DNA of 64,000 nucleotides from Flammula alnicola (lineage: Eukaryota; Basidiomycota; Agaricomycetes; Agaricales; Strophariaceae). Below the pieces are notes generated by a model that was given only the letters and a program-made list of their open reading frames with translations, did not search any database and was not told where the DNA came from. This document shows positions 1 to 11,453 of the stretch, piece after piece; the stretch's first letter is position 1, and every line of letters starts with the position of its first letter. Position numbers and translations under genes: made by a program. The stretch spans positions 62,001 through 126,000 of the forward strand of contig JADNRV010000069.1 in assembly GCA_015499995.1 (NCBI GenBank). Direction: 5' to 3'.

Positions 1-1794
1 ATCTCTGTGAACTTAGCCAAAAAGGAATCGTAAATTCCTTCTTGAACGAAGATACGAGACCCCGCAGTACAGGCTTGTCCTAGATATTAAGAGAAAATCC
101 GTTATCAAGTACATTTTTCCCTTTCACAAATCGTTCAGATAACATACCCATGTTGAAGCTGTACCAAAGTGCGAGAAAAATCAGATCAACAGTTTTTGCT
201 AGGTATTTGAGGTAGGATCACTCACAAAATCCCCACCGAAGCCCATTGAACGGAACGATCAAATGGCGCATCGTCGAAAACTATGGTAGGACTCTTTCCT
301 CCCAGTTCGAGCGTCACGACCTTGAGATTCGACTCGGCCGAGGCTTTCAATATTTTCCTGCCAGTTAAGGTGCTCCCTGTAAACGCCACCTTCTGGATCA
401 AAGGGTGTTCCGAGATGGCCTGTCCAACCGTGTGTCCTGAGAATCAAAGTGAGCAACCATGACATGCTGAGGTAAATAATATTCACCGTAGCCATTAACG
501 ATGTTGACAACGCCGGGGGGGAACCCCGCCTCGTTGATGAGGTCTGCGAGCTTAAGAGCAGTGAGGGGAGTTATTTCCGATGGCTTCAGGACGACCGTGT
601 TTCCTGTTGCAAGCGCTGGGCCAAGCTTCCATCCGACCATACCCTAAAATATGCAGCGAAGGAAGGAGTGAATATCTGAGACTCGTAAATAGATAAGATA
701 ACCGAAACCCACCATCGGAAAGTTCCAGGGAACGATTTGACCCTGCAAAGGTTCGTCGTCAACGAATTCCTGAGGTTGTCTCAACGAAAGTCAGACTATC
801 ACACACCACCACACCATAGGGTTCATGCCTAGTATAGGCAAACTTGGTTTCTCTCGTCTATATCGAGAGTTAGTATCATGAGCTTGCCAAGATATCGAAC
901 GCATAGTGTTCGGAATACCTCGATTGTTTTGCCTTGGACCTTATCAGCCCATCCAGCGTAGTATCGGAGGGTGGTGATGATTCCTGCGATGTCCACGTAC
1001 TTCGCCTTCTGAAAAACCTTTCCTGTTCACAAAAAGCACGTAAAACATTTAGATCGCCTCCAGAACTGTAACACAAAGACGGTGGCCGTAATGTGAGATA
1101 TATTTGACATACCAACATCCAAAGCTTCCAGTGCGGCAAATTCTTCGATGTGCTTCTCGACCAAGTCGGCGAGCTTGTTGAGAAGCTTTCCGCGTTCACC
1201 TCCAGGACAGTGCAAGCCCCAGGTCGTCTTGTAAGCCTGAATAAAATTGAATATTTGAGTAAATTACATTGTCATCCTCTGGCATAACAGTGACGGAACG
1301 GAAAAGGGGAAGGGTATAACGAGGCTGGCTAAGCCTCGTCTCCGGTTATACAAATGTCGCATGTTCTGCCAGATGCTCACCTTCTGCGCAGCGTCTACTG
1401 CTAGATCAACGTCTTTCTTCGTTCCAACAGAGACAGAAGTGACGACCTTTCCCGTAGCTGTGATGGATTCCTGAGAGGTTAGTGTTGTATCTCCTCTTCC
1501 ATTAAGAAAGGCTGTTTCGCCACTTGCCAGGATTAACGACCCTGTTTCAAAGGCGAATCAGAAACGGACCTCCAAATCTGATATCGATGTTCTAGAAGAT
1601 AGAAACAATAGACTTACTCGATGCTCCCGCCTTCAACTGGGAGGACCCATTGGCCTCCTATGAACAAGCTGTAAATCGCATATTTCGTCAGTGACTGCGG
1701 CCACCCATCTCATTCCATTCAGGTACCCAGTATGAATGGTAACATCTCCTTTGTATGCCTCGGTGTCAAATTTGTGTGTGTAGGTGCCCGACAT
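1..1794 (-). CDS. Aldehyde dehydrogenase (NAD(P)+-dependent), 3' end beyond the window
   Basis: Oxidises an aldehyde to the carboxylic acid with NAD(P)+. The start ATG is at 1792-1794 and opens [18 protein letters not shown]. Pieces recognised in order are an [17 protein letters not shown] N-terminus (1618-1668), [10 protein letters not shown] (about 710-745), a [26 protein letters not shown] cofactor region (about 560-640), a GSTLTGRKI segment (about 360-390), the ELGGKSP catalytic-glutamate region (about 285-315) and [15 protein letters not shown] with the catalytic Cys near 60-95. Exon 2 (1618-1668) is followed by a 14-bp exon (1528-1541) and then a GC-AG intron (1471-1527). The reading frame is open across all the pieces checked. 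The C-terminal part lies below position 1. No targeting peptide is evident, so a cytosolic enzyme is inferred. Family call is firm; the substrate cannot be told. Confidence 0.93.
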
Positions 1795-2407
1795 GTTGTA
1801 GATGAAAAGCGGTGGGAGTAGGATACAGGTGAGACAGCGAGGAAAAGAATGAGTGGGTACGACTCCCTGCTTTATATGAAAGCGGTTTCATTCCTGGGAT
1901 GAATAAGATCAATATATTGCATTCGGCTTTGCTACTAAGAAGCCGGTAGAGATCGATGGGGACGTAAGATCAGCGTGTCTGCAACCGGGGAAACCGAAAT
2001 CCACAGACGCATGATTATTATGATCAGCAACTCACGGTAAGTGGACGAACGTCGAAATACTTCTCACATGTTACCATGAAGCAGAGTGATTGACGCCGAT
2101 CTTAGTAATCATCCAGATCGGTTTGATTTGACTCCTGCAAGATCACAGCGGAGCACTGGAACGCAACGATATCGTGGTCGACAAGATCGATAAGAGTCCA
2201 ACTCAGTTCTAAATACGTTACGTTGCAGGTCAACTGATATTAAATAATGTAAATTCATGTGATATCTGAATCGATTATGAAGAATCAGAACTCTCCAAGT
2301 GTTACAAACTAAAAATACAAACGGCCGGCTGCGCCGTCCTTTCTTTCCCGGCATCTTGGTCTTTAGGTCTATCTCTTCTCCTTCTTCTCCCTTCCCTTCC
2401 CTCCAGT
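1795..2407. other. Intergenic, upstream of the aldehyde dehydrogenase and downstream of UBP14
   Basis: About 610 bp with no convincing coding sequence. It should hold the promoter of the aldehyde dehydrogenase (read to the left) and the 3' untranslated region of UBP14. No TATA box or repeat stands out. Confidence 0.5.
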
Positions 2408-5400
2408 TCATATTCTAACAAAAAAGTACAAATACGCAAGCTTCTTCAGGTCCTTCACGCTTTCCGCATCCGCCTTGACTACCTTCTCGTCATTGAACAG
2501 GACCCACTCGCCCTCTGCGCCCTTTCTTAAATGAGAAACGTAGTGGCCCGAGTGAACAGATGGTCCCTTGTGAGAGACAAACCCAAGCAGCCTATACCGA
2601 GCGGGAACGTCCTTAATCCCTGGAATCGCACTAGGCACAGTGGCGCCCGCGGCAGGAGGCTCAACAGCAGAGGAGTCTTCGCCCATGTCATCAGGGTGGT
2701 TGAACAGCCACTCCACTGCACGCTCTGCGTTTCCGGACTTCAACGCAAAAAAAAAAAGTTAGCCACGAACGTAACTAATCAATATTTCCAAATAGCATAT
2801 GTACCGTTTCGCGCAACGCCTTCCTTGCTTGGGCACTCGTAAAACCCATATCGGCGAGCATCGATACCTGTTCCGGGTCCGGCTCGTGCCCTCCACCGGA
2901 AGATGCAGACTGGATCGGAGCGTCGATATCTGCGACGCCGAGTTAGCCGGGCAGAAAAACAAAAGGGAGCTCGTAAGCGTCACCAGGGTCTTCCATATGT
3001 GCAAAAAGCCACTCCATCGCCGCGTCAGGATCACTATTACCGGTCGCTAGAAGAGCTTTCTGGCAGCGAATCGTAGGGAACCCCATCCCTTCCAGCTGAG
3101 CCATCGCCACTTCATTGAATTGCGGCAACGAAGACGCCGCTGCAAGGATAAGATACCGAGGGAAAGACAAAATGAGTGTGGATGCGGTATTAACGTAACG
3201 CGAAGATAATTGTTATCTTACCTGCAGCATCGTTCGTGAGCTCCACCTCGCCTTCCTTGAGGCCTCGACCGAAATGCCCCTCGGTGAACGTCAGCTCATC
3301 GTCATCAGGTAAGATAACAGGAATATCTAAAATCACAGGAGCCTTTCAGTAATGCAAACACACAGAATTCAATAAGATATTGACCGAGCTTGGCAGGAAC
3401 CCAGTTCACAAGTTGGAATTTCTTAGCGTGGATGACAAGAACTTCAGGCAGGGATGCAAATTTTGTTTGCCTGTTAAATATTGAACGAGTCAGAAAGACG
3501 TCCATAATACGAGACAGAGAGCAAAAAAATGGAAAACATACTTCACTGCTCGAACGTCCTTTACACACGAAGGGCATGCATAATCCAAAGCCTCGCTCCC
3601 CAGCATATTTTCGAGACACTCCGTCAACTTCACATCCTCATACAGCGTTTTCCCATCCGCGTCTTTACCCTTTTCATTTGCTGGGATAGGAACAGATACG
3701 ACATCCGTGGTGTCTGTGCGGTACCGCACCTTGCTGCATGAGGTGCATTGCAAGCGCTGTTCAGTAGCGTAGCTAAATATTGTGGTGGGATCTACGTACG
3801 AGCAGCCGTTAATTTTTTTTCGAAAATCACGAGAAAAATAACAACAGAACTAACCTTGCTCGCTCCTGTCCTATATTTTGCCCGTCTCGTCTCAAAACCG
3901 TAATAAGATGCGTGAAAAACTCCTCTGCGTCCTGCTGCCTCATCGTAGCGAACTCTTCGTGCCCCTTCCCGATGAGCGCTTTGAAGCCCGTCGGCTTCAC
4001 ACCCGTCTGGAACACAGGGTTGGAGAGGGATGTTGCAATGCGTCCGCCTGAGAAGGGGAAGAATGGGCCGGGTGCGAATACCGCCCGCTCAACAGCCCAT
4101 CCGCGACCTTGCGCATCTGACACTCCACGCACTCCGCAGGCAGCGCGACTGGGCATGTCTGCGCGTGGTTGGGAACGTTCGGCTGCGCTGAATCGAGATA
4201 ACGCGCCTCGAAGCTGGGAAGGGAAAAGATGGTCTGGAGGACCGAGGCCATGTAGCAGCTGTTGCCCAGATTGGCGAGACCCGTTAATCCTGGGCCGAAC
4301 ACAGGCTCGAGCGCCTTCCCATCATCGCCTGTGAGCGAGAAGTCGTATTTCAGGTTTTGTTCGATTTGCTATTTTATTCGATCAGCTCTATCCGTCCACA
4401 AAAATTTAAAATGCATACAAGCTCCGTCATGCTTTTTTCGGTCTTCGTTAACGTCTGCACGTTGATCCCAAACGCCGCAAGATGTCTGGCGAGGTCGGGA
4501 TCCACCTTTGCGTCGTTGCACACATAACAGTAAATATCTATGTAGATTAGTTGGAAAAAAATTAATGAATGAAAGGACAAGGACTCACCCGCACCGCCCT
4601 CTGGGGTAATTGTCCCAAGTTTCACGCTGACCGCATGCCCGGAAGCTTCATAGTGCGCCAAACCATGCCCATTCCCGCCAACCCCCCCGAATTGCTGGCG
4701 CCCACATCCGAGAGACCCACATGTAAGACAAGCCAGAGATTTTCTTTGAGGTCGCACGCATTACACGTCGCGAGACCTAGTTGCTATCAGCTTGAAGTGT
4801 TTTGATGGAATCGGATAGATGGGTACGGACCTGAGGCAGCGATATGTCCTGTCGCATACTGCTCGAGTGTAAGCGTATGTTCGCAGGCTGCGATGTCCTC
4901 TTCCCATGCTTTCACCTCCGACTGACGCGCGGACGACAAGGATTTCATGACACCGTCGACAAGGGACTTGATCTAGATGTCACGATAATCGATGGAAATG
5001 ATCAGTCAAAGATATAAGAAGGGATTCAAAGGGTGTAACTCACTTTGGGGTTCGCCAGAGCGTCAGCGATCTCGGCACCGTTCTGCGTGTCGCAAAGCCA
5101 GCACTTCACAGTCGTGACGTGCTCGTACTTGTCTTCCTCTCTTTCTTCGACAATGGCGAGCTTGGTCATCTTTGCAGGAGGTTCTTCGTCTTCCGCCCTT
5201 TGAGATGAGCTTCTTGGTTTCGGCTTTCTCTTTACATTGAGCGTGAATGCGTGGCCCGATTTCTGCACATGTGTAAGAGCATGGTGTCTCCCTGCATCCA
5301 AGCACCCTCCATTGAAGCACTTGAGGCATACTTCGATGCCATCGGGGCTGTCCTATTGCGATTCCATTCAAGTTATCAAAAAAATGAGGAGGAGATCGCG

Positions 5401-5543
5401 GTGTCAATCACTAAAACAGATCTCAAATGTGGAATATTGCTTGCCTGATTATCGAAGCATTGAGTACACTCCTCGCGATGGACACTTTGTGACAATCTGG
5501 GTGGCTCTAAGCGCGTTAACTGTTCGAGATGAGGACAGGACAT
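2408..5543 (-). CDS. UBP14: Ubiquitin carboxyl-terminal hydrolase of the Ubp14/USP5 (isopeptidase T) type
   Basis: Disassembles unanchored polyubiquitin chains and so feeds free ubiquitin back to the proteasome pathway. The start ATG (5541-5543) opens MSCPHLEQLTRLEPP. Then come VHREECTQCFDNQ and VCLKCFNGGCL (cryptic zinc finger), the ZnF-UBP domain (LWLCLTCGSLGCGRQQFGG, HYEASGHAVSV, about 4590-4760), the Cys box GLANLGNSCYMASVLQ (about 4220-4290), QQDAEEFF (about 3920-3945), two UBA domains (MAQLEGMGFPTIRCQKAL near 3100; the second near 2690-2870) and the His box HSGHYVSHLRK with WVLFNDEKV (2460-2560). Intron 1 (5353-5444) is GC-AG. Between the SGRYSHP segment and NPVFQTGVKPTGFK (about 4040-4090) the frame changes by one base with no usable intron, so a missing base is suspected. 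Shares a divergent promoter with SSZ1. Confidence 0.93.
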
Positions 5544-6270
5544 CGTGGTTGTGGTTTAAGAGTTACAGAGAGCTACAATACTCGAGTAGTAAGTACTACG
5601 ACTGAGATAAGTCACGTGAGCGTCCTGTTATCCCGGGCCGGCCGATGGAGCCAATCAAAGCGAGCGTTCAAAATGTGCTCATTTCGTAGAGGACCTCAGC
5701 CTCAGCTGAATTGAACCTGGGTTGGACCTGAGGCCAGATTTTCTCCGAGTTGAGGGAAACATTTATGTATTACAGCCTTCACATTGCAAATTATTCGATG
5801 GCAGGACTCAGCAGACAGGGTTCACTAACTTCGCTTTCATATGTGATTTGTTGTGAATATTTATTTTGCTAGAATAAACAGGCATGAAAAGTCCTCAAAA
5901 TATAGGAAAGAGTGGGCATTTGTGGTCGAATTACTGCAAGTAACCAGATTTGAGATTGTTTCGAGAATTCCAGTAACGCGCACGAATCATGTCGTAAATC
6001 GATTTGTGTCAGACGCAAACTATGAATGTGATAACGGATCCAGCAAATAGTTTACAACTATACCGCTCTCTTTAATTGTACGGCAACCGATAGGGAGTCG
6101 AAGTTGAGTAGAAGATAAGAGCGCCCCAATCGCGACGCGATCGATATTTGCATCACGTGCATGAACAACTCAAGGACTTATCACGTGAGAGAGAAAGATT
6201 TTTGAGTTTCCAAACGTCAGGTTGCCTCCATTTCTTTTCTTTCCTTCATCTTTCCGAAAAATAGACGGCG
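5544..6270. promoter_or_regulatory. Divergent promoter between UBP14 and SSZ1 with three CACGTG boxes
   Basis: The 727-bp gap separates two oppositely transcribed proteostasis genes. The palindromic E-box CACGTG occurs at 5613-5618, 6154-6159 and 6182-6187. Two of these lie within about 120 bp of the SSZ1 start and one about 70 bp before the UBP14 start. CACGTG is the core site of bHLH factors such as Cbf1. That such a factor acts here is inference. Confidence 0.45.
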
Positions 6271-8340
6271 ATGGCCACAAAACCTGCTCAAAATGGGAGC
6301 GCCGAAGCTCCTATTCAAATATCCACTTTACCACCGGTTGTTGGGATAAATTTTGGCAACTCGTATGCCTCGATTGCAGTGTTTACCAAGGTTAGTTTAA
6401 GAGCTCTGTTGAACGACGAGAGAGGCTAACATACTGGTTTCATTAATAGGAAGGTCTCGCAGAGTGCATTGCCAATGAAGACGGAGAGCGTCAGATAGCA
6501 TGCGCAATCGCATTCCAAGGAGAAGAAACAGTGTGTTCAATTATCTCTCAGCCTAAATCCTCACTGATTTTGTGATAAAAGTACATTGGAAACCAAGCCA
6601 AGCAACAGCTAGTTAAAAACGCGACAAACTCGATAATTGGGTTCCGTAATTTGCTCGGGAAAAAGTACGTTGGTCAATTTCCCGATTATCATGGGTGCTA
6701 ATACAGCCTAGATTCTCAGAAATTCCCCAATCTGAAAACACTGCATCTGCTCCAGTCATTCAACATCCAGAATTGCCCGACACCCCAGCGTACAAGGTCC
6801 AGGTCCTGCAACCATCGCCCGCGCCTCTCAACAATACCACCTCCGCCTATACCACCCCTGCCGCCTCTCATGCCCCCACCCCTCGCTCCGAGCCTGTCCT
6901 CGTTGACCGCGTTCTCAGCGTGTCCGAGGTCAATACCATCTTCCTTAAGTCTCTCGTTCAATCTGCAGAAGATTCCTCGGAAAACAAGTCAAGGGCGCCG
7001 TCATCTCCGTCCCATCCACGTTCACCGACGCCCAAAAAGTCGCACTCGAAAAAGCCGCAGAGGACGCCGGCGTCAAGGTGTTGCAGCTCCTCGACGAGGC
7101 TGGGGCTGCCGCGGCGACCACCACCACGCCCATGTGGAGTGGCGAGAGCCTCCGACCGGACAGGACACAGCTCCTCGTCGATTTCGGCTCGTCCGCCGTC
7201 TCCCTGAACCTCCTCTCAGTGCGCGAAGGCCTCACCTACGTCCTCGCCTCATCCCACACATCCGCTATTAGCGCGAACCAGATCGACGATAAGCTCATCA
7301 AGTTCTTCGCCGCCGACTTCACCAAGAAGACTAAAATCCCTTTAGCCGTCTGCCCCGCCTCGTCCTCTGCGGACCAACGCGCGGAGGCCAAGCTGCGTCT
7401 GGCCATCGAGCACACGAAACGGACGATCAGCGCCTCGCCAGGAGCTGCCACCTGCAGTGTCGAGTCCCTGAAGGACGGCATGGACTACACCGGCAGCATC
7501 AACCGCATGCGGTTCGACATGCTCGGCTCGCCCATCTACGCCGCCGTCGCCTTTGAGATCACATCTCTCCTCTCCTCTGCCGCCATCGATTCGCACGACG
7601 TGGACGAGGTGGTCTATATCGGCGGCACAGGGTGTCTTCCCGGGTTGGACAACCGTCTGTGCGTGGAAGTCGGCCTCCGCGAGGACGTCGAGACACCTTT
7701 CGCCCGTGGAACAGTCGTGGGTGGCGGTCTTGGTGACCCGACGACGATCCTTGCCCGCGGTTGCGCGGCTCAGGCAGCTCTGATTGATTCTATCGATGAG
7801 GAAGAGTTGAAGGCTGCGTTTGCGCATGGACACAAGGCTAGCGAGGTCAAGGCCACCACGAAGCCTCTAGGCGTTCTTTTCCCTAACCAGCTCGAGGAGA
7901 ACAAGGAGGTCGGCGGCACCTGGATACCAGTCGTGCAGAAGGAGACCGCTCTGCCCGTGAGGAGGGTCGTATCATTCGATGTTGAAGTGACAGCGGAGTC
8001 GAAACGCGTTGCGTTTGAGGTGTGGGAGGTCAAGGAGGGTATCCGAGTGGAGAAAGTAACGCCACCAAAATCAGCTTCGGAAGAGGATGAAGACGACGAC
8101 GAGGAGCCGGAGGAGATCGAGATCAAGCACAAGACTTTGAGCAAAGAGACTCTGCTCGGTGCTATCGACACCCAAGCGAAACTCGCAATCCAGACTAAGG
8201 GTAAAGGCAAGGATGCTGGGAAGTGGTTCACGAGAGTGGAGGTCCAGTTTATCGTGGGTATCGATGGCGATGTCGGGGTCGAGCTAAGAGAGGTGGGCGA
8301 GGGCGGTGCCGTAGAGAAGCTCCACGTTTCAGCGTTGTAG
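6271..8340 (+). CDS. SSZ1: Atypical Hsp70 Ssz1 of the ribosome-associated complex (frame break near 6973)
   Basis: Ssz1 pairs with the J-protein zuotin as the ribosome-associated complex, which stimulates the ribosome-bound Hsp70 Ssb on nascent chains. Exons are 6271-6390, 6450-6530, 6582-6664 and 6712-8340. The N-terminal ATPase motif is VVGINFGNSYASIAVFTK, followed by ANEDGERQIACAIAF, IGNQAKQQL and IIGFRNLLGKKF. Later motifs are VISVPSTFTDAQKVAL, SINRMRFDML and VYIGGTGCLPGL. An acidic stretch (about 8085-8125) precedes the short C-terminal domain, which lacks the EEVD tail of canonical Hsp70, as expected for Ssz1. The frame changes between LKSLVQSAED and FLGKQVKGAV at 6971-6975, where one T seems to be missing. 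Conservation continues smoothly across the break, so either a sequencing error or a recent frameshift is likely. Pro/Ala/Thr-rich segment at 6780-6900. Confidence 0.92.
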
Positions 8341-8843
8341 AGGCTTTCATCTGTCCAGTCATTCATGTTATGTTTGCTTTGAATAGACAGCATTTTCATT
8401 GACATTTCTTGTTCTCCTCGGATCCCATTTATGAGCTCATGTGAATTGCTAGATATTTCATTTGTTCTCTCTTTTTCAGTCAGTTACTACTCGTACAAAG
8501 TTGTGAATTACTCAGGTGGAACTCGACCATTTCAAAATCAGCTAGCCTTTCTCATTGGTGCTCATTCACTGGAAGCTAATATGTATTATGTATACGACTC
8601 TGACCATATTCCCTGACTGTTCTTCATGATATTCACCGGCAACCTGCCTTACCGGAACACTACATCACCGCCTGTAGCAGCTCGACCATGACCCCAGGTG
8701 CCTTCTCAAACTCGGTTTCGTAGCAATCTCTTAAACTTCTCTCTTCCTTTCCAAAGTCGAACATTGTTGATTGGGGCCCACACGAGTCTTCGTTGAAGTT
8801 ATTGCAGACTTGCAGTCTGTTGGTCAAACTCTCGTATTCGAAA
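8341..8843. other. Intergenic between SSZ1 and the dienoyl-CoA isomerase
   Basis: Two genes in the same direction are separated by about 500 bp. A 61-codon open frame at 8431-8616 has no family resemblance or splice support and is taken as chance. No repeat or clear TATA element seen. Confidence 0.4.
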
Positions 8844-10026
8844 ATGTCGCAGTATTCCTCAAAATGGCTTAAAGTCTCTGAGCCTTTCCCTCACGTTTTG
8901 CACATTGAACTGGCCAGGTATGTTTCTTTCTTCTGCCATATATCCTAGCTGACAATTTTATGAATACAGAGCACCCGTAAATGCGTTTTGCAGGGAGTTC
9001 TGGGTAGCTTATGGGAAGCTTTTCGACGCCCTAACGGAAGATGGATATGATGTTCGGGCAGCTGTCGTGTCCTCAAGTTTCCCTAAGCTTTTCACTGCCG
9101 GGCTTGACCGTGCGTCTTATGCTTTGGACTGTCTCCAGTTCCGCCAAACCAACCTCTGAACCCATGCATTTTCTCAGTCAAAGACGCCGCGGCGATTGGC
9201 TCAAACGGTACAGAAACCGTCTTGGACAACGCCCGTACATCTCTGCAAACGAGGAAGATGCTCCTTTCGTTCCAAAGTGCCATCGGCGCCCCCGAGCGTG
9301 CACCATTCCCCGTCATCGCTGCTGTGCATGGGCACGTCATCGGGCTTGGTGTCGACCTGATCGGGGTTTGTGATATTCGTTATGCTGCCTCCAACACAAG
9401 CTTTGCTATAAAGGTGTGTTTCCTTTTCACGTTGGAACTTGGAAGAAAGTTTGCTCATTGGCTCTATTTCTTTGCCATTGACAATAGGAAGTCGACATTG
9501 GCCTCGCACCTGACATTGGTTCGCTCGCATTCCTCCCGAAGATCACAGGGAACCACTCCCTCGTGCGCGAACTCACGTACACGGCACGTCCATTCTCAGC
9601 TGCTGAGGGTGAAAAGCTGGGCCTCGTTTCCAAGGTCGTGCAGGGTGGCCGGGACGAAGTTGTGAAGGAGGCGCTCGAGCTTGCCAAGTTCATCGCCGGA
9701 AAGAGTCCTATCGCAGTGTCGGGTTCGAAGCATCTCATTACCCATTCGCGAGACCACAGGTACTGTACTTTCGTTACTCTTAACCCAGGCCTTGTACTCA
9801 ACAATGGATCTCAGCGTTCCTGAGAATTTGGCGTATACAGGTGCATGGAACGCAGCTGCTCTCCTGACGAACGTCGGTGTTTTTTCTTTGAACTAGTTTT
9901 TTTTTCTTTGATCCTGATACAAGCTGGTGATTATAGGACATTACCGACCAACTTCGAGCTACAGCTAAGAAGGAAAAGCCCAAATTCTCGCCTTTGACCG
10001 TGCAGACGAAGCTGTCGAAGCTGTAG
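8844..10026 (+). CDS. Delta3,5-delta2,4-dienoyl-CoA isomerase (ECH1/Dci1-like), peroxisomal
   Basis: Crotonase-fold enzyme that isomerises 3,5-dienoyl-CoA to 2,4-dienoyl-CoA during beta-oxidation of unsaturated fatty acids with odd-numbered double bonds. Six exons (8844-8917, 8970-9109, 9178-9413, 9488-9759, 9815-9872, 9937-10026) give 289 residues in one continuous frame. Diagnostic segments are RAPVNAFCREFW, FTAGLDL (oxyanion loop), PFPVIAAVHGHVIGLGVDL, CDIRYAASNTSFAIKEVDIG and LAPDIGSLAFLPKITGN. The Glu and Asp of the EVDIGLAPD stretch and the Asp of CDIRY match the acidic active-site residues known for this subgroup, which separates it from plain enoyl-CoA hydratase. The protein ends KLSKL; the final SKL is a textbook peroxisomal PTS1 signal, so peroxisomal location is well supported. 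Confidence 0.92.
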
Positions 10027-11391
10027 GATGCGTCGATCCACTTCCTCTTCATATTATTTCACACTTGAATTTATACCTTGTCAACGATGAAGTGATCAAG
10101 CCGAATGGAATTACGGTTTTGCAGTGGTCGGACGGCTCGCACAAAAGACGACGGCTACTGCGTAATTTCTTGAATAAAGTCATTCTGCACGTCTTCATGG
10201 AGGAAGAGTGGATGATAGAGTGGATGGAGGAGGTAGGGCCGCCCGTCGAAAGTAGATTGGCATTGTTGAATGAAGACGAAGATTCTATTATGGCCCACTT
10301 TTAAATGGCTTGAAACATACATGATTTTCATTATTTTCCTTCATGATTTTAAAGTATACTACTACTTGTGTATCTTTGCATATTATCCAAAAAAATTGTG
10401 ATTTTTCCTTAGTCCAACTTTATTTTTGCAGTCTATCCCTGTTGGTGCTCGGTCTTCGATGTCCCAATCCCACCTGCCCCGCGCGTAACACGGTCGGCGA
10501 GGATATGCTCGCTTCGCTCGTTCATCCCAGTTTTGGTTAAACAGAAAGCAGCTTCGTCATTGCCAGGGCAATTTTTATTTGAAAGCTGCAAATCCCGTAG
10601 GGCGTGAAGGCACAATCGGGAAATGGTCGGGGCAAGAGGTCCGTAATAAGAGACGTAGCCTTAGCGCAAGCGTTATCTCGACACCATTCAGCGCCATTCG
10701 CCGTAAACATGTTCATCAATCACTTCAAGCGAAATCATGTATTTGAAGTGACTTATGGAGGTTGTACATAAGTCACTTTGTCATTAGTTGGCTATAACTT
10801 TAAGCAAGGATGCGCATCTTACGAACATAGAGGCGTCGGCTGGCGTCGGACCAACACGAGGGAATACCGCCGAAGGCCGCGACAGCCGATGAGAATGATA
10901 TCGACCGGTAACGTTTGGGCCGAGGTCCGAAGTCTCACGTGGTGTCAGGACGGATACTTGCGTGGCAGCCAATCATACGGAATACTTACACTATCTCCTG
11001 AGGAAATCATGACTTTGTAGCGCCTGGTTTACTACCGTTTAGTGCACCCGAATTCTCCTTCCGTATGACATGACGCTGGTCGGTTCCATCCCACTTTGGC
11101 ATTGTAGAACTCCGCAGTTGAAAGGTCTCGATCCCATTCTATTCGATTCGTGCTCATTTACGAGGGAATTGATGCTGCAGACACAGACCTCGGTAATAGA
11201 CATGAATATTTCTTGGTGCACTGGGGATGGATCCAACATGGCAATTAAGGCAAGGAATTCCGTATCTGCCTCGGGTTGTCATCTCACGAGTTCAAAGGCC
11301 TTGAACGCACGGTGCGTTCAAGGCCTTTGATTGACATGAGAGCCTCTCGGACGACCTTCAGAAACGGTCAAAGCAAGGCTGAGGTTCTTGG
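10027..11391. other. Intergenic with a 39-bp perfect palindrome near its end
   Basis: No convincing gene in about 1.36 kb. Small open frames here (for example 10065-10304) lack splice support or known motifs. The only structured element is the palindrome at 11292-11330 listed separately. Confidence 0.4.
11292..11330. repeat. Perfect inverted repeat, 19-bp arms with a 1-bp centre
   Basis: TCAAAGGCCTTGAACGCAC is followed by one G and then by its exact reverse complement. Complementarity stops sharply at both ends. It lies about 60 bp upstream of the TATA-like box of the secreted-protein gene starting at 11454. It could be a hairpin, a dimeric protein site, or the relic of an excised element. 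Confidence 0.9.
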
Positions 11392-11397
11392 TATAAA
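11392..11397 (+). promoter_or_regulatory. TATA box of the Y3-like gene at 11454
   Basis: TATAAA lies 57 bp upstream of the ATG in an otherwise TATA-free stretch. The other three Y3-like genes have a comparable box 50-82 bp before the start. Confidence 0.5.
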
Positions 11398-11453
11398 TTC
11401 AGTCTTCCAGCTGGCCGAAAATTGCAATCAGCCATCGACTCTCTTCCCCGAAT

